Assembly: GCA_006438735.1 (NCBI GenBank)
Contig: RCZF01000004.1
Span: 378,449-442,448 of the forward strand
Reading direction: 5' to 3'
Source: Sphingomonas koreensis
GTDB taxonomy: Bacteria > Pseudomonadota > Alphaproteobacteria > Sphingomonadales > Sphingomonadaceae
DNA length: 64,000 nucleotides
Under the pieces are notes generated by a model that saw only the letters and a list, made by a program, of their open reading frames with translations, searched no databases and was not told the origin of the DNA. The translations under genes and the position numbers were made by a program. Of this stretch, positions 53,343 to 61,306 are shown in pieces (position 1 is the first letter of the stretch; every line of letters begins with the position of its first letter).

Positions 53343-54377
53343 TCAGAGACGCATCGATCGGCGGGCGCCGGCCGCATCCGCCAGGCGATCGCTCGATCCG
53401 CGCACGATCAATTGGGGGACGAGATGTTCCGGGGCGCCGGGCGGCGCGTCGGGCCGCTCGATCGTATCGATCAGCCGCTCGACCGCGCGTTCGCCGAGCG
53501 CGGCGATGCGGATGCCCATCGTGCTCAACGCCGGCGTCACATAGCGCGCGATCGGCACGTCGTCGAAGCCGATGATCGCACAATCGCGCGGCACGGAGAT
53601 GCCGGCGTTGATCAGCGTGACCATGCACCCGACGCCCATGATGTCGTTGGCGGAAAACACGCCGTCCACGTCGCCGCGCGCGATGATCGCGCCGGCGGCG
53701 GCGATGCCGGCTTCCTCGCTGAAATCGCCCGGCAGCACCAGCGGATCGGCATCGCCCAGCAGCTCGGCGGCGGCTTCGCGAAAGCCGCGGGCGCGCTCCT
53801 CGGCATCGGCATTTCCCTCGGGGCCGGCGATGTGGGCGAGCCGCGTGCAGCCCTGCTGTGCGAGATGCGCCACCGCCGCACGCGCGCCGGCATGATTGTC
53901 GATCACGATCGAGGCGTGCCGCGGCCCGCCGACCTTGCTGCCCAGCACCACCGCCGGCAGCCCGCCGGGCAGCGCGCGCGCCAGCGCGTCAGCGTCGATC
54001 TGCGCGGACATCACCAGCAAGCCATCGACCCGCCCGCGCATCGCTCGGATCGCCGCGGCGCTTTCATCGGCGTCGCCGTGCATGTTCGACAGCAGCAATT
54101 GCAGCCCGCGGCGGTGCGCGGCGTAATCGATGCCGCGGATAATCTCGGAAAAGAACTCGCCGAACAGATCGGGCAGCACCACGCCGATCGTGTTCGACCG
54201 CCGCGTCGAAAGGCTGCGCGCGCCGAGATGCGGCACATAATCGAGCGCACGCGCCGCCTCGATCACGCGCTCGCGGGTCTTCGCCGTCACGCTGCGATGC
54301 CCATTGAGCGCCCGCGACGCGGACGCCACCGACACGTCGGCCTTTCGCGCAACATCGCGGATCGTCGCGGTCGGCAT
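53343..54377 (-). CDS. LacI-family regulator of the glycan operon
   Basis: A 344-residue repressor. The helix-turn-helix and hinge are TIRDVARKADVSVASASRAL, with NGHRSVTAKTRERVIEAA after it. The sugar-binding domain has GVVLPDLFGEFFSEIIRGID and IIGFDDVPIARYVTPALS. MPTATI at 54377 is the chosen start; 54398 is possible. A consensus LacI-type operator lies 73 bp upstream, suggesting autoregulation and control of the genes below. The inducer is presumably an oligosaccharide of the pathway. Confidence 0.93.
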   Translation of the reverse strand: MPTATIRDVARKADVSVASASRALNGHRSVTAKTRERVIEAARALDYVPHLGARSLSTRRSNTIGVVLPDLFGEFFSEIIRGIDYAAHRRGLQLLLSNMHGDADESAAAIRAMRGRVDGLLVMSAQIDADALARALPGGLPAVVLGSKVGGPRHASIVIDNHAGARAAVAHLAQQGCTRLAHIAGPEGNADAEERARGFREAAAELLGDADPLVLPGDFSEEAGIAAAGAIIARGDVDGVFSANDIMGVGCMVTLINAGISVPRDCAIIGFDDVPIARYVTPALSTMGIRIAALGERAVERLIDTIERPDAPPGAPEHLVPQLIVRGSSDRLADAAGARRSMRL

Positions 54378-54449
54378 GGTCGTCGGCGATCCCTTCATGC
54401 GCGTCGGCGCGCCCGATCGGTCATCACCGCCGGCACGCCTGACCAGAAA

Positions 54450-54463
54450 TGTAACCGTTTCCA
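54450..54463. promoter_or_regulatory. LacI-family operator before the lacI-type gene
   Basis: TGTAACCGTTTCCA fits the LacI/GalR consensus TGNAANCGNTTNCA at every fixed position. It sits between the ATPase stop and the regulator start. Confidence 0.6.
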
Positions 54464-54497
54464 CCGCGCCCCGCAACCGCGTTGGCGTGGGCGTTTC

Positions 54498-55610
54498 TCA
54501 AGCAGCGTGCCGCACCGCCGAGGGCCGCGCATGCGCCAGCGACGCGCCGGCGGCATCGAACAGATGCAGCCGCTCGGCCGGCAACCGCACGCTCAGCCGC
54601 TCGGTCGCGCCGTCGAGCCGGCCGGGCAGCTGGCACGCGAACGGCGCATCGTCGCCGGCGAGATCGAGATAGGCGATGTGCGCGCCGCCGACCGATTCGA
54701 TCATCGCCACCGGCCCGGCGACCGTGTTGTCGCCCTCACCCACCAGCACATGCTCGGGCCGCACCCCCAGCGTCAGCGGCGCGCCCGGCGCTAGCCCCGC
54801 CGCGTCGATCGCCGTGCGCACCGCCGTCCCGTCGGCGAGCCGCACGACCGCACCGTCAGGGCGCGGATCGGCCAGCGTCGCCGCGAGGAAGTTCATCGCC
54901 GGCGATCCGATGAAGCCCGCCACGAAGCGCGTCGCCGGCCGATCGTACAGCGCGTCGGGCGTGCCGACCTGTTCGATCCGGCCCCCCGACAGCACGACGA
55001 TCCGATCGGCCAGCGTCATCGCCTCGATCTGATCGTGCGTCACGTAAATCATCGTCGCGCCCAGCGCCTTGTGCAGCCGCGCGAATTCATAGCGCATCCG
55101 CAAGCGCAACGCGGCATCGAGGTTCGACAGCGGCTCGTCGAACAGGAACACGCTGGGTTGCCGTACGATCGCGCGGCCGATCGCGACGCGCTGGCGCTGA
55201 CCGCCCGATAGCGCGCGGGGCTTGCGATCGAGCAGGTGGGTGATGTCGAGCGTCGCCGCCGCCGCCTCGACCGCCGCGTCGATCGCGGCCCGCGGCAGGC
55301 GTTGCAGCTTGAGCGCGAAGCCGAGGTTCTGCCGCACCGTCATGTGCGGATAGAGCGCATAGGATTGGAACACCATCGCGATGCCGCGATCCGCCGGCGC
55401 CACATCGTCGACCACTCGGCCGCCGATCGAGACATGCCCGGCGCTGGGCGCATCGAGCCCCGCGATCAGCCGCAGCAGCGTCGATTTGCCGCACCCCGAA
55501 GGGCCGACGAACACCACGAACTCGCCGTCGGCGATCGCCAGATCGACGTCGCGCAGCACCTCGATCGCGCCGAAGCCCTTCGCCACACCGGCCAGCTCGA
55601 CCGTCGCCAT
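54498..55610 (-). CDS. Sugar ABC transporter ATP-binding protein (UgpC/MsmK type)
   Basis: A 370-residue ATPase. Walker A is GPSGCGKST, signature [14 protein letters not shown], Walker B VFLFDEPLSNLDA, switch VTHDQIEAM, followed by a TOBE/OB C-terminal region (GVRPEHV). It is the first gene of the minus-strand glycan cluster and would energise the two permeases 4-6 kb downstream, which lack their own ATPase. Confidence 0.93.
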   Translation of the reverse strand: MATVELAGVAKGFGAIEVLRDVDLAIADGEFVVFVGPSGCGKSTLLRLIAGLDAPSAGHVSIGGRVVDDVAPADRGIAMVFQSYALYPHMTVRQNLGFALKLQRLPRAAIDAAVEAAAATLDITHLLDRKPRALSGGQRQRVAIGRAIVRQPSVFLFDEPLSNLDAALRLRMRYEFARLHKALGATMIYVTHDQIEAMTLADRIVVLSGGRIEQVGTPDALYDRPATRFVAGFIGSPAMNFLAATLADPRPDGAVVRLADGTAVRTAIDAAGLAPGAPLTLGVRPEHVLVGEGDNTVAGPVAMIESVGGAHIAYLDLAGDDAPFACQLPGRLDGATERLSVRLPAERLHLFDAAGASLAHARPSAVRHAA

Positions 55611-55910
55611 CGCTCGCGTCTCTCCTCGTCATCGGCCGCGCCGATCGTTACGGCTGACCCTAATGGCTTGATCCGGCGCTGGCCATCCCGGCGGTCGCTC
55701 CGGCGAAATCAATTGACTTTTTGCGCTGCAGCATCCACATGCCGCCCATCGAGGCGTCATGCAGCGTGATCGGGCGTGCGGTAACCATCCGCCGTCCAGG
55801 CTCCGCCTCGGTCGATTTTCGGGCTTCCCAAATCACGCGGGGTGTCAATTTCCCCCGCCGCTCGTGCGCCCATTCGGCTGCGCGGGTCAGGCCTATTTGA
55901 AGGTTTTTCA
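55611..55910. other. Divergent promoter region of the sugar ATPase and DEAD-box helicase genes
   Basis: 300 bp between divergent genes. Minus-strand frames here (55660-55911 and 55757-55966) have no family features. It should hold both promoters and the helicase leader; no clear consensus or structured element was found. Confidence 0.4.
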
Positions 55911-57515
55911 ATGTCCTTTTCCAAACTCGGCCTCGCCGATCCGCTCGTCCGCGCGCTCGAAGCCAAGGGCTATAGCGAGCCCACGCCGATCCAGGCGCAG
56001 TCGATCCCCACGCTGCTCGAGGGCCGCGATCTGCTCGGCATCGCGCAGACCGGCACCGGCAAGACCGCCGCGTTCGTGCTCCCCTCGCTCCAGTCGCTCG
56101 CCGCCAGCGGCAAGCGCCCGCTGCCGCACCATTGCCGCATGCTGGTGCTCGCGCCGACGCGCGAGCTCGCCGGCCAGATCGCCGATAGCGCGCGCAGCTA
56201 TGGCAAATTCTCGCAGATGAGCGTCGCCACCGTGTTCGGCGGCACCAGCATCGGCAAGAACCGGCAGGATATGGCGCGCGGCGTCGATATCCTCGTCGCG
56301 ACGCCGGGCCGGCTGCTCGATCTGATCGATCAGCGTTACGTCAATCTGTCGATGCTCGAGATCCTGGTGCTCGACGAGGCCGATCAGATGCTCGATCTCG
56401 GCTTCATCCATGCGCTCAGGAAGATCGTCAAACTGCTGCCGCGCCAGCGCCAGTCGCTGTTCTTCTCGGCGACGATGCCCAAGGCGATCCGCGAGCTCGC
56501 CGATCAGTTCCTCACCGATCCGGCGACCGTTTCGATCAAGCCGGCGGCAACCACCGCCGAGCGCGTCGATCAATATGTCACCTTCGTCACGCAGAGCGAG
56601 AAGCAGGCGCTGCTGACGATGACGCTCAGCGATCCGGCGATCGAGCGCGTCCTGGTGTTCACTCGCACCAAGCACGGCGCCGACCGCGTCGTGAAGCTGC
56701 TCGGCGGCAACGGCATCGCCGCCAACGCGATCCACGGCAACAAGAGCCAGCCGCAGCGTGAGCGCGCGCTGGCCGAGTTCAAGGCGGGCCGCGCCAAGGT
56801 GCTGGTCGCGACCGACATCGCCGCGCGCGGCATCGACGTCTCGGGGATCAGCCATGTGATCAATTTCGAGCTGCCCAACGTCGCTGAACAATATGTCCAC
56901 CGCATCGGCCGCACCGCGCGCGCCGGCGCCAGCGGCATCGCCGTCAGCTTCTGCGCCGATGACGAGCGGCCCTATCTGCGCGACATCGAAAAGGTGACGC
57001 GCCAGAAGGTCGGCATCCAGCCGCTGCCGGAGAATTTCGTCGCCGAGGCGGCGCGGCTCAAGGCGGCGCGCACCAAGAACATCGGCGCCGATCCCGCGCC
57101 CCGCGTCGAGCGGCAGCGCCAGCCGGCGCGTCCGCGCGCCACGCATCAGCCGCAAGCGACCGCCGACGCGCGGCGTCAACGCAGCGGCCAGGGCGATCCG
57201 CGCCGCCAGGGCGGCCAGCCTTCGGGTGATGCCCGTCGTCAGGGTGGTCAGCCGTCGGGCGACGGCCGTCGCCAGGGCGGTCAACCGTCGGGCGATGGCC
57301 GTCGTCAGGCGACCGGCCACGGCGACAATCGCCGCCCGGCGCAAGGCGAAGGCCAGCGTCCGGCCGGCAATCGCGGCGGCGACAATCGGCCGCAGCATGT
57401 CGGCCACGGCGGCGAGCACCGCCGCCCTGAAGGCGCCCCCGGCCAGGACCGCCGCCGCCCGCAAGCCAACAACCGCCGCAGCGGCCCCGGCCGCCCGCAC
57501 GCCGCACGCGTCTGA
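55911..57515 (+). CDS. DEAD-box RNA helicase (RhlE-like)
   Basis: A 534-residue RNA helicase. Motifs in order: Q motif PTPIQAQSIP, I AQTGTGKT, Ia PTREL, Ib TPGR, II DEAD, III SAT, IV LVFTRTKHG, V ATDIAARGID, VI HRIGRTARAG. It remodels RNA in ribosome assembly and RNA decay, often at low temperature. MSFSKL at 55911 is chosen over an upstream in-frame start. The C-terminal 150 residues are basic, Gly/Arg/Gln-rich and contain tandem 11-residue repeats, as in the RNA-binding tails of RhlE-type enzymes. Confidence 0.93.
   Translation: MSFSKLGLADPLVRALEAKGYSEPTPIQAQSIPTLLEGRDLLGIAQTGTGKTAAFVLPSLQSLAASGKRPLPHHCRMLVLAPTRELAGQIADSARSYGKFSQMSVATVFGGTSIGKNRQDMARGVDILVATPGRLLDLIDQRYVNLSMLEILVLDEADQMLDLGFIHALRKIVKLLPRQRQSLFFSATMPKAIRELADQFLTDPATVSIKPAATTAERVDQYVTFVTQSEKQALLTMTLSDPAIERVLVFTRTKHGADRVVKLLGGNGIAANAIHGNKSQPQRERALAEFKAGRAKVLVATDIAARGIDVSGISHVINFELPNVAEQYVHRIGRTARAGASGIAVSFCADDERPYLRDIEKVTRQKVGIQPLPENFVAEAARLKAARTKNIGADPAPRVERQRQPARPRATHQPQATADARRQRSGQGDPRRQGGQPSGDARRQGGQPSGDGRRQGGQPSGDGRRQATGHGDNRRPAQGEGQRPAGNRGGDNRPQHVGHGGEHRRPEGAPGQDRRRPQANNRRSGPGRPHAARV
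57201..57299 (+). repeat. Three tandem 33-bp coding repeats in the helicase tail
   Basis: Three copies encode RRQGGQPSGD plus Ala or Gly. The copies differ mainly at third codon positions, so the repeat is old and kept at protein level. It lies in the basic RNA-binding tail. Confidence 0.8.
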
Positions 57516-57533
57516 CCTGATTTCAGCTTTTCT

Positions 57534-57604
57534 CGTCATCCCCACGAAAGCGGGGACCCATCTCGGACGGTAGGTGGTGGGTCCCCGCCTGCGGGGGGAT
57601 GACG
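57534..57604. repeat. Inverted repeat between convergent helicase and nitroreductase genes
   Basis: Arms of about 27 bp at 57534-57560 and 57578-57604 pair with a few mismatches; each begins or ends in CGTCATCCCC/GGGGATGACG and holds an internal CCCC...GGGG hairpin. It could terminate both convergent transcripts. Confidence 0.75.
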
Positions 57605-57646
57605 GATTGATTCCGGGGCAAAACTTCCGGCCCAGTCTACAGCGGG

Positions 57647-58312
57647 TCAGGCGCGGATCGTCAGCCACTCATCAGCCGCCGCGCGGTCGCTCCTCAACCG
57701 GTTGGCCGGCTCGGCCGCGTCTTCGTAACCGATCGCCATGCCGCAAAACAGCATCCGCTGCTCGGGGATCGCGAGAAATCGCCCGATCGTCTCGGGATAC
57801 ATCGCCCAACATTCCTGCGGGCAGGTCGCCAGCCCGGCTTCGACCGCGAGCAGCATGACGTTTTCGAGCATCATGCCGAGATCGGCCCATTGCGGCGGCC
57901 CCATCTGGCGATCGACCGTCACGAACAGGGCGGCGGGCGCGCCGAAGAAATCGAAGTTGCGCGCAAACCAGCGCCGCCGCGCGTCGCGGTCGTCGCGCGG
58001 AATGTCGATCCTCGCGTACATTGCCTCGCCGATCGCGAAGCGGCGGTCGCGATACGGCGCGGTCAGCGCGCGCGGATAGATGTCATAGGCCGGCGGTTCG
58101 CCGGTCCCGGCCGCCAGCACGCCGCGCATGATCGCCTTAAGATCGGCCAGCGACTCGCCGGTCACCAGATCGACGTGCCACGGCTGGAGATTGCCGCCGC
58201 TCGGCGCGCGCGCGGCCTTCAAGACGATTTCCCTCAACACATCGGGCGCGACCGGCCGATCGAGGAAGCCGCGCACCGATCGTCTTGCCGCTACGGCTTC
58301 CGATACGTTCAT
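57647..58312 (-). CDS. Nitroreductase-family FMN flavoprotein
   Basis: A 221-residue NAD(P)H-dependent nitroreductase-like enzyme. FMN contacts are in ARRSVRGFLDRPV at the start and APSGGNLQPWHVD; ADLGMMLENVMLLAVEAGLATCPQ is the conserved helix region. The C-terminus ends MAIGYEDAAEPANRL, a typical pattern. The substrate is unknown. The start is ATG 58312; the long upstream frame is antisense of the thiolase gene. Confidence 0.9.
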   Translation of the reverse strand: MNVSEAVAARRSVRGFLDRPVAPDVLREIVLKAARAPSGGNLQPWHVDLVTGESLADLKAIMRGVLAAGTGEPPAYDIYPRALTAPYRDRRFAIGEAMYARIDIPRDDRDARRRWFARNFDFFGAPAALFVTVDRQMGPPQWADLGMMLENVMLLAVEAGLATCPQECWAMYPETIGRFLAIPEQRMLFCGMAIGYEDAAEPANRLRSDRAAADEWLTIRA

Positions 58313-58417
58313 CGCAGGGTCGCTCCTTTTCGACGATCGGGTACGCGCACACCCTTGCCGCTTGCGTAGATTCGCGCAACAATTCCGTTTCAAAGCAGAA
58401 CCTGTTGGAGAGCAGAC

Positions 58418-59587
58418 ATGGCGGAAGCCTATATCGTCGAGGCGGTGCGCACCGCCGGCGGCAAGCGCGGCGGCAAACTCGCCGGCTGGCACCCGGCCGA
58501 CATGGCCGGCGAAGTGCTCGACGCGATCGTCGATCGCACCGGCATCGATCCCGCCGCGGTCGAAGACGTCATCATGGGCTGCGTCAGCCAGGGCGGCGAG
58601 CAGGGCTTCCAGGTCGGCCGCGGCGCGGTGCTCGCTTCGAAGCTTCCAGAAAGCGTGCCGGCGGTGTCGATCGACCGACAATGCGGCAGCTCGCAACAAG
58701 CGATCCAGTTCGCGGCGCAGGCGGTGATGTCGGGCACGCAGGACGTGGTGATCGCCGCCGGCGTCGAGAGCATGACGCGCGTGCCGATGGGATCGACCGG
58801 CATGCTGTTCCACCAGGCCGGGCTCGGCAAATCGAAATCGCCGCGCCAGGAAGCGCGCTATCCAGGTATCCAGTTCAGCCAGTTCATGGGCGCGCAGATG
58901 ATCGCCGACAAATATGGCTTCACCCGCGATCAGCTCGACGACTACGCACTGGAGAGCCACAAGCGCGCCGCCGCGGCGACCAAGCGCGGCGATTTCGCCG
59001 GCGAGATCGTGCCGCTGACGATCGAAACGCCCGACGGCGAGCGACAGCACGATACCGACGAAGGCATCCGCTTCGACGCGACGTTCGAGGGCATCCATTC
59101 TGTCAAGCTGTTGCAGGAAGGCGGCGTGATTTCCGCCGCCAACGCCAGCCAGATCTGCGACGGATCGAGCGCCGTGATGGTGGTCTCCGAACGCGCGCTC
59201 AAGGAACATGGGCTGACGCCGCTCGCGCGGATCCACAATCTCACCGTCACCGGCGGCGATCCGGTGGTGATGCTGGAGGAGCCGCTGTTCGCCACCGACA
59301 AGGCGTTGAAGCGCGCCGGAATGCGGATCGAGGACATCGACTTGTACGAGGTCAACGAAGCATTCGCGCCGGTGCCGCTGGCGTGGCTGAAGCACACCGG
59401 CGGCGATCACGCGAAGCTCAACGTCAACGGCGGTGCGATCGCGCTCGGCCATCCGCTCGGCGCCTCGGGCACCAAGCTGATGGCGACGCTGGTCCACGCG
59501 CTCCACAAGCGCGGCGGCCGTTATGGCCTACAGACAATGTGCGAGGGCGGCGGCATCGCCAACGTCACGATCGTCGAGCGGCTGTAA
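58418..59587 (+). CDS. Acetyl-CoA C-acyltransferase (thiolase)
   Basis: A 389-residue thiolase. Nucleophile Cys89 is in [29 protein letters not shown] holds the His and [10 protein letters not shown] the second Cys. It cleaves 3-ketoacyl-CoA in fatty-acid or branched-chain degradation, or condenses acetyl-CoA. An SDR dehydrogenase gene follows after a repeat element, giving a typical beta-oxidation-type pair. There is no regulator next to it. Confidence 0.93.
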   Translation: MAEAYIVEAVRTAGGKRGGKLAGWHPADMAGEVLDAIVDRTGIDPAAVEDVIMGCVSQGGEQGFQVGRGAVLASKLPESVPAVSIDRQCGSSQQAIQFAAQAVMSGTQDVVIAAGVESMTRVPMGSTGMLFHQAGLGKSKSPRQEARYPGIQFSQFMGAQMIADKYGFTRDQLDDYALESHKRAAAATKRGDFAGEIVPLTIETPDGERQHDTDEGIRFDATFEGIHSVKLLQEGGVISAANASQICDGSSAVMVVSERALKEHGLTPLARIHNLTVTGGDPVVMLEEPLFATDKALKRAGMRIEDIDLYEVNEAFAPVPLAWLKHTGGDHAKLNVNGGAIALGHPLGASGTKLMATLVHALHKRGGRYGLQTMCEGGGIANVTIVERL

Positions 59588-59598
59588 CCACGACCAAC

Positions 59599-59688
59599 CG
59601 TCACCCCGGACTTGTTCCGGGGTCCACCGCGCCTCAAGGGTGCCGACATTTGCGGACACGTTGATGCCGGAACAAGCCCGGCATGACG
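59599..59688. repeat. Imperfect inverted repeat between thiolase and SDR genes
   Basis: Arms at 59599-59624 and 59663-59688 share CGTCA, the CTTGTTCCGG core and the flanking C-rich ends in inverted order, with several mismatches. It is related in style to the other inverted repeats of the window. It would not obviously block transcription into the SDR gene. Confidence 0.6.
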
Positions 59689-59704
59689 ATCCAAGGAGAG
59701 AAAG

Positions 59705-60487
59705 ATGAAACTCGACAACACCACCGCCGCCGTCGTCACCGGCGGGGCATCGGGCCTTGGCGAAGCGACCGCGCGCGCGCTGGCCGCCGCTGGCGCCAAG
59801 GTCGCGATTTTCGACCTCCAGGCGGAAAAGGGCGAGAAGGTCGCAGCCGATATCGGCGGGGTGTTCTGCGAGGTCAACGTCACCACCGACGAGTCGGTCG
59901 ATGCCGGTTTCGCCAAGGCGCGCGCCGCCCACGGCCAGGAATCGGTGCTGGTGTGCTGCGCCGGCACCGGCAACGCGATGAAGACCGCCAGCCGATCGAA
60001 GGAAGACGGCAGCATCAAGCATTTCAGCCTCGAGGCGTTCAACTGGCTCATCCAGATCAACCTCGTCGGCACGTTCCGTTGCGTCGCCAAGTCCGCCGCG
60101 GGGATGCTGACGCTCGATCCGCGCGACGACGGCGAGCGCGGCGCGATCGTGATGACCGCGAGCGTCGCCGCCGAGGACGGGCAGATCGGCCAAGCGGCCT
60201 ATTCGGCGTCGAAAGGCGGCGTCGTCGGCATGACGCTGCCGATCGCGCGCGACCTGATGGGCGAGGGCATCCGCGTCAACACGATCCTGCCGGGCATTTT
60301 CGACACCCCGCTGATGCAAGGCGCGCCGCAGCAGGTGAAGGACAATCTCGCGGCGTCGGTGCCCTTCCCCAAACGGCTCGGCAACCCGGCCGAATATGCC
60401 AAACTAGCGCTGGCGATGATCGAGAACGGCTATTGGAACGGCGAAGACGTTCGGCTGGACGGCGCGATCCGGATGGCGCCGCGCTGA
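59705..60487 (+). CDS. Short-chain dehydrogenase (3-hydroxyacyl-CoA dehydrogenase type 2-like)
   Basis: A 260-residue SDR enzyme. The NAD-binding motif is VVTGGASGLGEATARAL at about 10-26. The catalytic Tyr166 and Lys170 are in AYSASKGG, with TASVAAEDGQIG just before. The C-terminal DNLAASVPFPKRLGNPAEYAKL segment resembles HSD17B10/2-methyl-3-hydroxybutyryl-CoA dehydrogenases. With the upstream thiolase it fits isoleucine or short-chain acyl-CoA degradation. Confidence 0.9.
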   Translation: MKLDNTTAAVVTGGASGLGEATARALAAAGAKVAIFDLQAEKGEKVAADIGGVFCEVNVTTDESVDAGFAKARAAHGQESVLVCCAGTGNAMKTASRSKEDGSIKHFSLEAFNWLIQINLVGTFRCVAKSAAGMLTLDPRDDGERGAIVMTASVAAEDGQIGQAAYSASKGGVVGMTLPIARDLMGEGIRVNTILPGIFDTPLMQGAPQQVKDNLAASVPFPKRLGNPAEYAKLALAMIENGYWNGEDVRLDGAIRMAPR

Positions 60488-60518
60488 CGCCGTCGACCGC
60501 ATGAAGCCGGCCGCCGCT

Positions 60519-61178
60519 TCAGCACTTCGGCGCGGCAGCGTCCGTCAGGACATCCCGCGTTAACGACCTGCTTGAAATCGACGGTGCCGATTGTTCGATC
60601 GGATCATCGGCATCGAGCGCGGCAAGGATCATTCGCGCGGTCTGCTGCGCGGTTTCCTCGACAGACAGCGCGGGGCACGATAGCGCGCGGTGGCCGAGGC
60701 CGAACATCACCGCGAGCAGCAATTCTTCGGCGGCGGCGAGCTCGGCGTCGGACAACCGCGGATTGGCGGCGCAGGCGAGCTCGCGGATGATAGCACGGTA
60801 ACGCCCGCACAGCTTGGCGATTGTTGCGGCGACATCGGCGTTGCGGTGCGCCTCGGCGAGGATTTCGAACGACAACGCCTCGTCGCCCTTTGATAGGGCG
60901 CGCGCAGCGAGTTGGGTAAAGCCGGCTTCGACCGTTTCCTCGCCTGACGTCACCTTGTCACACAGCCGTGTCATCTCGGCGAGCTTGTCGTCGGCGTCTT
61001 CATGGACGATCGCGAGGATCAGATCGCTCTTGCCTGCGAACAGCCGGTAGATTTGCCCGACGCTGACGCCTGCCGCACTAGCGAGATCGGCCATTGCGGT
61101 CTGGTGGAAACCCTGCGTCGCGAACAGGTGGCGCGCAGCGGCGACGATCCGCTGTCGGCTGCACATTTCATGTTGCAT
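60519..61178 (-). CDS. TetR-family repressor of the adjacent RND efflux genes
   Basis: A 219-residue regulator. The N-terminal HTH is RQRIVAAARHLFATQGF ... MADLASAAGVSVGQIYRLF. The C-terminal ligand domain is all-helical. It is divergent from the efflux membrane-fusion gene; a perfect 16-bp palindrome at 61254-61269 lies in the shared control region and is the likely operator. Ligand unknown. Confidence 0.92.
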   Translation of the reverse strand: MQHEMCSRQRIVAAARHLFATQGFHQTAMADLASAAGVSVGQIYRLFAGKSDLILAIVHEDADDKLAEMTRLCDKVTSGEETVEAGFTQLAARALSKGDEALSFEILAEAHRNADVAATIAKLCGRYRAIIRELACAANPRLSDAELAAAEELLLAVMFGLGHRALSCPALSVEETAQQTARMILAALDADDPIEQSAPSISSRSLTRDVLTDAAAPKC

Positions 61179-61253
61179 CGCAAAAAATATCCGTCTCCAT
61201 TGTCGCTTTGGGCCTTGACCGACTGTTTACACGATCATAGCTGTCGGACAAGT

Positions 61254-61269
61254 GAATGAACGTTCATTC
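61254..61269. promoter_or_regulatory. Perfect palindrome GAATGAACGTTCATTC, candidate TetR operator
   Basis: Two 8-bp arms are exact reverse complements with no spacer. The site is 75 bp from the TetR start and 37 bp before the chosen efflux start, so repressor binding here could block both promoters. Confidence 0.65.
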
Positions 61270-61306
61270 CGCTTTTCGATGTCCGCGCCTGCTGGAAACG
61301 ACCCTT

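Noticed and set aside
55660..55966. Two short minus-strand frames before the helicase gene
   Set aside because: No family features and they overlap each other in different frames.
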